DNA of 38,111 bases from Okeania sp. SIO3B5 (lineage in GTDB: Bacteria > Cyanobacteriota > Cyanobacteriia > Cyanobacteriales > Microcoleaceae), in the NCBI RefSeq assembly GCF_010692555.1, contig NZ_JAAHHG010000049.1, positions 1 through 38,111 on the forward strand, given 5' to 3'. Shown one piece after another: positions 17,099 through 24,000 of this stretch. A program made the translations under genes and the position numbers. Position 1 is the first letter of the stretch. The number at the start of each line of letters is the position of its first letter. The notes beneath the pieces are model-generated. The model did no database searches and was not told the DNA's origin. It was given only the letters and a program-made list of their open reading frames with translations.

Positions 17099-17281
17099 TT
17101 GAATCAAAACCAAGAAGATCCTAGAAAATACAATAAATCTATTTTTGGGTTATTACTTACCCTATTAACTATGTTAATGGCAGGTAGCTCAATTGATGTG
17201 AATCTTTCTGAGCTTAAACTGAAAATTGAACAGGAGAACCCCATCTCCCAGTTAATTCAGAAGTGTAAAAGCAATAATTAA
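17099..17281 (+). CDS. Small single-span membrane protein, function unknown
   Basis: 60 residues, TTG start. A charged N-terminus (NQNQEDPRKYNKS) is followed by a hydrophobic segment at about 15-30 (IFGLLLTLLTMLMAGSS) and an amphipathic tail with two Cys-free helices ending QKCKSNN. It is supported as a real transcription unit by AAGGAGA upstream and a strong terminator 32 bp after the stop. I do not recognise a family. It is monocistronic and faces away from urtA. Confidence 0.7.
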   Translation: MNQNQEDPRKYNKSIFGLLLTLLTMLMAGSSIDVNLSELKLKIEQENPISQLIQKCKSNN

Positions 17282-17313
17282 ATGAACACAATTTAAAAAT
17301 CTAAAAAAGAAAG

Positions 17314-17343
17314 GGTTGTACGGTAGAGGTACAACCTTTTTTT
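17314..17343 (+). terminator. Rho-independent terminator
   Basis: Perfect 8-bp stem GGTTGTAC (17314-17321) / GTACAACC (17329-17336), 7-nt loop GGTAGAG, followed by seven T. It terminates the small gene at 17099-17281. It is the best intrinsic terminator I found in the window. Confidence 0.92.
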
Positions 17344-17448
17344 ATGTAAAAAATAGAACTAATATTTAGATTCATAGCTACGCTTTATTGATCGGGATTT
17401 TTTTATTAATTGAGTGAAAATGAATACAGGAAAGTCTGTTGAGAATAT

Positions 17449-17751
17449 TTAAAGTTGAAAATTTTGATGTTCAGGAGAAGCTAACCCAGTCTGTAGAGTT
17501 TTGAGAACTTCTGCCATATCTCCTGCTAAAAGTGCTGAGACTGCTAACCATAATCCAGGAAATACTCGACTCTTAATTATGTTATTATCGGGAGTAAGTG
17601 AAGTATAATTTCCCCCCTCTAGTGCAAACCAGTCAAATTGGCGATCGCTAACTTGCCAGGCTATATATTCTTTTACCCCAGTATTTAGTTTATAAGCATT
17701 CAGCTTTTCCTGCCGAATGCTACGCAAATAGCTTTTTAAAGAATCAAACAA
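17449..17751 (-). pseudogene. Uma2-family endonuclease, C-terminal remnant
   Basis: 100 residues that match the C-terminal half of Uma2 (DUF820) proteins: KLNAYKLNTGVKEYIAWQV, FDWFALEGGNY, SRVFPGLWLAVSALLAGDMA and a tail LQTGLASPEHQNF. Full-length members have about 190-230 residues, with PD-(D/E)xK-like residues mostly N-terminal to what remains here. The first residues MFDSLKSYLRS are probably not the native start. Uma2 proteins are very numerous in cyanobacteria and their role is not settled. Confidence 0.7.
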
Positions 17752-17902
17752 CTACTAAGGTTAACTGATGACCCTTTTTTTTATAACTTTTAACTCTCCC
17801 TAGGTACTAATTCTTCTTTCCAAGATAATGATTTAATAACTAATAGCTGATAGCTGAATGCTGATAGCTGAATGCTTTATTTGATTTTAGCGTTTTTGAA
17901 TT

Positions 17903-18265
17903 ATGCACAAGAACCAACTAATAATTATTTTTTTATCAATAATTTTATTAGTCTCTGTACCACTGAATTTCCTATTATTTTATTTTGCTAAAAAATATTA
18001 TTTACTATTAAATTATCATAAACTAGACCCATTCGGTATCAATTATTATCCTCTTAATGTTAATCAAAATCAGACTCTAAATTCTTCTCAAAAGAATGTT
18101 GTATTTTTTGGAGATTCTCGTGTTTTAACTTGGGTTCCACCAACAGATTTTGATAATTTTATTTTTTTGAATCAGGGAATTAGCGGTCAAACCACAGTAC
18201 AAGTTTTAGGGCGTTTCAATCAACATATCAAACCTTTATCGCCGGATGCGGTCAGCTATTCCTAG
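17903..18265 (+). pseudogene. Truncated SGNH hydrolase paralogue
   Basis: 120 residues closely related to the intact gene at 18550: the same N-terminal anchor, block I VVFFGDSRVLTWVPP and block II GISGQTTVQVLGRFNQH. The similarity stops at KPLSPDA (near 18249), just before the expected GVND block; the last residues VSYS come from inserted repeat sequence with family 1 MITE text (CTGCGCAAACAGC). Lacking blocks III and V, it cannot be an active hydrolase. It arose as one half of a tandem duplication. Confidence 0.85.
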
Positions 18266-18425
18266 GTCATGCTGCGCAAACAGCTTTATTACCTTTAGTG
18301 GACAATTTAAGCTCCTTGTTCTTGTGCTTCAATTCTTTCTTCAAAAATGTAGTAGAAGTTAAGCAAATACTTGGTTCATTCATTTTTATTGCCCTCGAGC
18401 TGACTGCTAATAGCTGAATGCTTAC
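18251..18425. repeat. Decayed family 1 MITE remnant
   Basis: It contains TGCTGCGCAAACAGC near the left side and GCTGACTGCTAATAGCTGAATGCTTAC at the right end (the latter finishing at 18425), both parts of family 1 ends. The outer left end is degraded and no target duplication is visible. It interrupts the SGNH pseudogene. Confidence 0.5.
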
Positions 18426-18470
18426 GTCTGTTTTTTTCTAGGTAAAATCAGTCTTATTGTTTGATATGAC

Positions 18471-18492
18471 GTAAGCATTAGGAAATGCTTAG
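18471..18492. repeat. 22-bp minimal family 1 element with 8-bp target duplication
   Basis: GTAAGCATTAGGAAATGCTTAG is essentially just the two terminal tips of family 1 fused together. It is flanked by the perfect direct repeat GATATGAC (18463-18470 and 18493-18500). This supports the 8-bp duplication and the end point of the family. Confidence 0.75.
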
Positions 18493-18549
18493 GATATGAC
18501 TACTTGTTAGTATTATTAATTTCACTTAAAGTTTGAGGAATTTTAGATT

Positions 18550-19299
18550 ATGAATAAAACCAAAATAATAATTATCTGTTTATCAATAATTATATTAGTT
18601 TCACTACGGCTTAACTTCCTCTTTTTTAACAGAAGCAGAAAATTTTATTTACAATTAAATTCCCTGCAATTAAATCCACTTGCCATAAATTATTATCCTG
18701 TCGATCCTAATCCTGAAGAGACTGGAAATTTCCAACAAAAGAATATAATTTTTTTTGGAGACTCTCGTGCCCGTGGTTGGAATTCACCTAAAGGTTTTGA
18801 TGATTTTAATTTTGTTAATCGGGGAATTTCTGGGCAAACTACAGCGCAAGTTTTAGGAAGATTGAATCAACATCTAAAACCTTTATCTGCGGATATTGTG
18901 ATAGTTCAAGTTGGTGTCAATGATTTATACAGAATTCCAATATTTCCTGAGAATAAAGAGATAATTATTTCTGAGTGTAAATCAAATATCAAAGAAATTG
19001 TCAGGCAATCTCGTCAGCTTGGTGCAGTTGTTATTCTGACAACAATTTTTCCCATTGCTGAAGTGCCACTTGAGAGAAAATTTTTTTGGTCGCCGGATGT
19101 AGAGTTAGCTATTAAGGAAGTGGATGATTTTATTTATTCTTTGGAAAACAAGGATGTGATAATTTTCGATACAAAAGCGATTTTGGCAAATGAACAAGGA
19201 AAAGTTAGGGAAGAATATAGTAGAGATTTTCTTCATCTTAATCGGGCAGGATATAAAGCATTGAATGAAAAATTAATGCCTATTTTACAAGAGTTATAG
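18550..19299 (+). CDS. SGNH/GDSL-family hydrolase, membrane-anchored
   Basis: 249 residues. A hydrophobic anchor at about 4-24 (IIIICLSIIILVSLRLNFLF) puts the catalytic domain outside the cytoplasmic membrane. Block I NIIFFGDSRARGWNSP (Ser nucleophile, near residue 68), block II NRGISGQTTAQVLGRL (Gly), block III VIVQVGVNDLY (Asn), block V SRDFLHLNRAGYKAL (Asp and His). All four catalytic blocks are present. Such enzymes are esterases or acylhydrolases; the substrate cannot be predicted. A truncated paralogue lies directly upstream. Start at 18550 fits the paralogue's N-terminus; a GAGGAA lies 15 nt upstream. Confidence 0.85.
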   Translation: MNKTKIIIICLSIIILVSLRLNFLFFNRSRKFYLQLNSLQLNPLAINYYPVDPNPEETGNFQQKNIIFFGDSRARGWNSPKGFDDFNFVNRGISGQTTAQVLGRLNQHLKPLSADIVIVQVGVNDLYRIPIFPENKEIIISECKSNIKEIVRQSRQLGAVVILTTIFPIAEVPLERKFFWSPDVELAIKEVDDFIYSLENKDVIIFDTKAILANEQGKVREEYSRDFLHLNRAGYKALNEKLMPILQEL

Positions 19300-19311
19300 A
19301 TTAGATTTAAA

Positions 19312-19585
19312 TAGGGCTTGCTGATTAAATATAAAAGTATTTACAGATAAATATTTTAGCTTTTTTATGGTCGAAAAAAGTGTCTAGTTTTCAGTCTAAA
19401 ACCCTCATGCATGGAGCGTATTTTAGGCGCATAGTTGGGCAGAAAAATTATTCTTACAATTCTTACTCCTACCTCCTCTAAGTACCCCTAACTCCTGTCT
19501 CCTGTCTTCCCCTCCTGGGAGGGGTGAGGGGTGGGTTGTATCCTGTCTCCTACCCTCGCCTATAAGACTTTTTCAGCAAACCCTA
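19312..19585 (+). mobile_element. 274-bp MITE, family 4
   Basis: The ends are TAGGGCTTGCTGA and TCAGCAAACCCTA, inverted with one mismatch and flanked by TA. The interior has the ATGCATGGAGCGTATTTTAG motif and the C-rich module with CCTCCTGGGAGGGG and GGGGTGGGTTG. Related copies lie at 1-127, 1028-1494 and 35584-35760. It sits 13 bp after the SGNH stop codon. Confidence 0.8.
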
Positions 19586-19687
19586 AATAGAGGTTTAATA
19601 ATTAGAAAATAGCTTGCCATTGGCAGAATGATATAGCTATGTTAATCAAGCTGTATTTCAACAACTTGTCCACTAATATCGAGGGAA

Positions 19688-20152
19688 ATGATAATCGTAA
19701 AATCAAACCCAAGAAATGAAAAAGTGTTTCAGCTAATTCAAGAACTTGATGAATACCAATCATCTTTATATCCTGCAGAAAGCAATCACCTAGATTCTGT
19801 AGAGACTCTAGTACAAGATAATGTATATTTTGTTTCTGCTTTCTTTGAAGATAATCCTAATCCAATAGCCTGTGGAGCAGTAAAAATTATAGAAAATTAT
19901 GGAGAAGTTAAAAGAGTTTATGTTTTGCCTGATTACCGTGGAAAAGGTGTAGCAAAAGCAATTATGAAAACTTTAGAGGAACATTTAGTCAACAATGAAA
20001 TATTAATAGCGAAGCTAGAAACAGGAATTTATCAAGAAGAAGCCATATCCTTCTACAAATCCTTGGGCTATAAATTTACTCTCCCTTTTGGCGAATATAA
20101 GCCCGATCCACTATCAGTTTTTATGGAAAAGTTATTGGCAACTGGAATTTAG
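19688..20152 (+). CDS. GNAT-family N-acetyltransferase
   Basis: 154 residues. The acetyl-CoA binding motif A is RVYVLPDYRGKGVAKAIMKT (about 79-98) with RGKGVA as the pyrophosphate loop, preceded by the beta strand IACGAVKIIENYGEV. The C-terminal motif B is AISFYKSLGYKF (about 122-133). Typical length for a stand-alone GNAT. The substrate is unknown; these enzymes acetylate amines of small molecules or proteins. Monocistronic; a GAGGGA lies 6 nt before the ATG. Confidence 0.88.
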   Translation: MIIVKSNPRNEKVFQLIQELDEYQSSLYPAESNHLDSVETLVQDNVYFVSAFFEDNPNPIACGAVKIIENYGEVKRVYVLPDYRGKGVAKAIMKTLEEHLVNNEILIAKLETGIYQEEAISFYKSLGYKFTLPFGEYKPDPLSVFMEKLLATGI

Positions 20153-20456
20153 AGTTCAACTTTAGATTCTTGTCTCTGAGTCGGAACATAGCAAATCTAT
20201 ATTAAAGTTCTTTTGAGAAGAATGTGATGGATACCTCATCCGGGGAGATAAAAATTTGCATAGGGTTCCTATAAAAAACGGTTCAAAATTGATACTTGCA
20301 TTCTCTTACGATGACTCTCCAAATAAACCATACGGTAATACAGCAGATTATTTCTATGGGTAATTTTTATGGGTAGTCTTATAGGTGTAGTGATATATCA
20401 TCGGCTACTCTACACAAGTTATAGTTGTGAGGGTGTAATATCAAGTATACTTTCAT
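20153..20456. other. Non-coding spacer
   Basis: 304 bp with no gene, repeat array or terminator that I can support. Confidence 0.5.
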
Positions 20457-20680
20457 TAAGTATTAGCCTCAATTATCCCTTCTGCTTCGAGAGCAATCGC
20501 CTGTAATTTATCTAAGGTTTTTTGATTAGCTGACTGCCATAAATTTCGTTGATTTACTTCTAATAGTCTTTCTGCCATATCGCGCAATGCCCAAGAATTT
20601 TTGGTTTGAATAAATGACTGAAAATATTCATCAAAAATATCAGCTTCTACTACTCCTTGATAAATAAAATTTGCTAAACA
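20457..20680 (-). pseudogene. Decayed copy of the cobN 3' end (copy 1)
   Basis: The minus-strand frame gives AEADIFDEYFQSFIQ-like text, then SWALRDMAERLLEVNQRNLW, QSANQKTLDKLQAIALEAEG and IIEANT plus stop. This parallels the last 73 or so residues of the intact CobN (ALRDMAERLLEANQRGLW, KLQAIALEAEGIIE). The tail EANT differs from the intact gene's ENLEFRI. No start; similarity is lost past about 20672. Confidence 0.85.
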
Positions 20681-20802
20681 TAATAACGTGGTTTTGAAAA
20701 CCGGATTTGGTATAAGACTAGAAAACTTCTGTATATCTGTTTGTGAGATGAGTTGATAATTTTGAATATTTGCTCACCTGATTAGGATGAGGTTTTTTTT
20801 AT

Positions 20803-20865
20803 TAAGCATTAGCCTCAATTATCCCTTCTGTTTCTAGAGCGATCGCTTGTAATTTATCTCAGTTT
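20803..20865 (-). pseudogene. Decayed copy of the cobN 3' end (copy 2)
   Basis: About 60 bp matching the last codons of cobN (LQAIALETEGIIEANA and stop, minus strand), then diverging after TTATCTCAG. The same tail as copy 1. Confidence 0.75.
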
Positions 20866-20974
20866 TTTTTGAATGTTCAGGTTTGGTAACAATGACAAAA
20901 TCTGACTTTACTTTCTCATAAAATTTTTAACTATTTGTGGGTACAAATTACTTCTCAATTTTCAATTCTGAATT

Positions 20975-21088
20975 GGGTACATCTCATAGCAAGCAAAAAT
21001 ACTTTTTTCCTATATATTCCCTGTTCCCTGTTCCCTGTTCCCTAAAAGCAATAACTTTTTGGCTTTATTCTTGCATTGAGATGCACCC
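20975..21088. mobile_element. 114-bp MITE, family 3, with 8-bp target duplication
   Basis: The ends GGGTACATCTCA and TGAGATGCACCC are inverted. The perfect direct repeat TCTGAATT flanks it (20967-20974 and 21089-21096). The right duplication ends one base before the cobN stop codon (21099-21097). The interior has CAAAAATACTTTTTTCC and a GTTCCCTGTTCCCT repeat, as in the second copy at 37348-37449. Confidence 0.9.
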
Positions 21089-21096
21089 TCTGAATT

Positions 21097-24000
21097 CTAA
21101 ATTCTGAATTCTAAATTCTCAATTATTCCTTCTGCTTCTAGAGCGATCGCCTGCAATTTATCCAAGGTTTTTTGATTAACTGACTGCCATAAACCTCGTT
21201 GATTTGCTTCTAATAATCTTTCTGCCATATCCCGTAATGCCCAAGGATTTTTTGCTTGAATAAATGATTGTACATTCTCATCAAAAATATAAGCTTCAGC
21301 TACACCTTGATACATAAAATCTTCGACACATTTTGCTGTAGCATCATAGGCGAATAAATAATCTATTGTGGCTGCCATTTCAAAGGCTCCTTTATAACCA
21401 TGACGCATTACTCCAGCTATCCATTTAGGATTAACAACTCTGGAACGATAAACCCTAGCAATTTGTTCTTTTAATTGTCGAACTTTAGGATTTTCTGGCA
21501 TAGAATTATCGCCAAAATAAGTATCAGGATTTTTGCCTGTTAAAGCACGAATTGCTACTGTCATTCCTCCCTGGAATTGATAATAATCATCAGAGTCTAA
21601 TAAATCATGTTCTCTATTGTCTTGATTATGCAAAACTATTTGCATTTGTTGGAGACGTTGGGAAAATGCTTCGGGAGAATTTATCGCTCTAGCTTCCTGG
21701 TTATAACTATTATTAATCCCTGTATAAGCATAGCTACTCCAATTAATATAAGCTCTGGCTAAATCTTGGTCATCTTGCCAATTTTGAGATTCGATTAAAC
21801 CCTGTAAACCCGCACCATAAGCTCCAGGTTTAGAACCAAATATTCTATATTGAGAACGTGCTTTTGCCTGAATTTCAGTTAACCCTAATTCTTGCCAATA
21901 TTTGACTTCTTTTTTGACTTGAGCAGCTAAAGGATTTTCTGTTGGAGACTCATCTAAATTAGCCACAGCAATAACAGCTTGGTCGAATAAATCGATAATA
22001 TTAGGAAAAGCATCTCGAAAGAAACCAGAAATTCTTAAAGTTACATCCACACGGGGTCTTCCTAATATTGAAACTGGCAAAATTTCAAAGTCGATAACTC
22101 TTCGAGAAGGTCTATCCCAAACAGGTTTTACTCCTAATAAAGCAAGTGCTTCAGCAATATCATCTCCACCAGTTCGCATGGTAGAAGTTCCCCATACTGA
22201 TAACCCTAAAGTTTGAGGATATTCACCATTTTCTTGAGTGTATCTTTCAATTAAATTTTCTGCTGCTAATTGCCCTATTCTCCAAGCAGTTTCTGTAGGA
22301 ATGGCGCGAATATCTACAGAGTAAAAATTCCGACCTGTGGGTAAAACATCTGGTCTACCTCTTGTAGGAGCTCCAGATGAACCACTGGGGATATATTTGC
22401 CATCTAATCCTATTAATAAATTGGTAATTTCTTGGTTAGTTTTTTGCAGAGAAGGTAAAAGTTTTTGACGAATCCATTCTAATTCTTTATTTGTCTGTGG
22501 GAAGGGAGAGTCGATCGGATTTTGATTAATTAAATTTTCCACTAAATTAGCTGCTTTTTCTTCCAGTAACTCCACAGCATCACCCAAGGTACGACAAGAT
22601 TTTCCATCTATAACTAAGCTCTGATTAATAATTGTAGAAAAGTTATCTGTGAGAGGGTTAAAATCTAAACCTAAATCTTCAGCTAAAGCGCGAGTTAAAC
22701 CCAAACGAGTAGTACTAGGATGACGAGCGATCGCTATAATTAAATCTCGTAGTTGTTGACCTTGAGGACATTGCCCAAATATATGTAAACCATCGCGAAT
22801 TTGTGCTTCTTTTAATTCGCAAAGATAACCATCTATATTAGTAATTAGTTTAGAAAATTTAGTATTTTCATCGTTTGTGGAATTAATCCGTACATCCGTG
22901 GCAAAATCCGTGTCTGCCTCCTCAAATTCTGAAAAATCAGTAGAATTAATCCGTACATCTGTGGCAAAATCCTTGTTTGCTGAGTCTTTTTCGGAATAGC
23001 AGGAGTCGGAAGTTACCTCTTCTGTTTCTTCTGAAAAATTAGTAGAATTAATCGGTACATCTGTGGCAAAATCCTTGTTTGCTGAGTCTTTTTCGGAATA
23101 GCAGGAGTCGGAAGTTACCTCTTCTGTTTCTTCTGAAAAATTAGTAGAATTAATCGGTACATCTGTGGCAAAATCCTTGTTTGCTGAGTCTTTTTCGGAA
23201 TAGCAGAAGTCGGAAGTTACCTCTTCTGTTTCTTCTGAAAAATCAGTAGAATTAATCCGTACATCTGTGGCAAAATCCTTGTTTTCTGAGTCTTTTTCGG
23301 AATAGCAGAAGTCGGAAGTTACCTCTTCTATTTCTTCTGAAAAATCAGTAGAATTAATCGGTATATCCGAGGCAAAATCCTTGTTTGCTGAGTCTTTTTC
23401 GGAATAGCAGAAGTCGGAAGTTACCTCTTCTATTTCTTCTGAAAAATCAGTAGAATTAATCCGTATATCCGAGGCAAAATCCTTGTTTGCTGAGTCTTTT
23501 TCGGAATAGCAGAAGTCGGAAGTTACCTCTTCTATTTCTTCTGAAAAATCAGTAGAATTAATCCGTATATCCGAGGCAAAATCCTTGTTTGCTGAGTCTT
23601 TTTCGGAATAGCAGAAGTCGGAAGTTACCTCTTCTGTTTCTTCTGAAAAATCAGTAGAATTAATCCGTACATCTGTGGCAAAATCCTTGTTTGCTGAGTC
23701 TTTTTCGGAATAGCAGGAGTCGGAAGTTACCTCTTCTATTTCTTCTGAAAAATTAGTAGAATTAGATTCAGGAAAAGATAGAGGAATAATAGTAGAATTA
23801 ATCCCTGCATCTGTGGCAAAATCTGTGTCTTGCCATCCTTCATTTGATAAATCCTTATCTAAACCTTCTTTTTCTATCAAATTAACTATGCGCTCCCTAA
23901 TCACAGATAACCGAGAAGGGTCTAAATTTTGTGCCTCATAATATTCATCAATTAAAGTTTCTAATTCCTGCAAAGCTCCATAAATTTCAGCACGAGTCAT

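Noticed and set aside
22867-23800. Intein or extra enzymatic domain inside CobN
   Set aside because: No intein splice blocks; the insert is a simple 34-residue tandem repeat with Ser/Asp/Glu-rich text.
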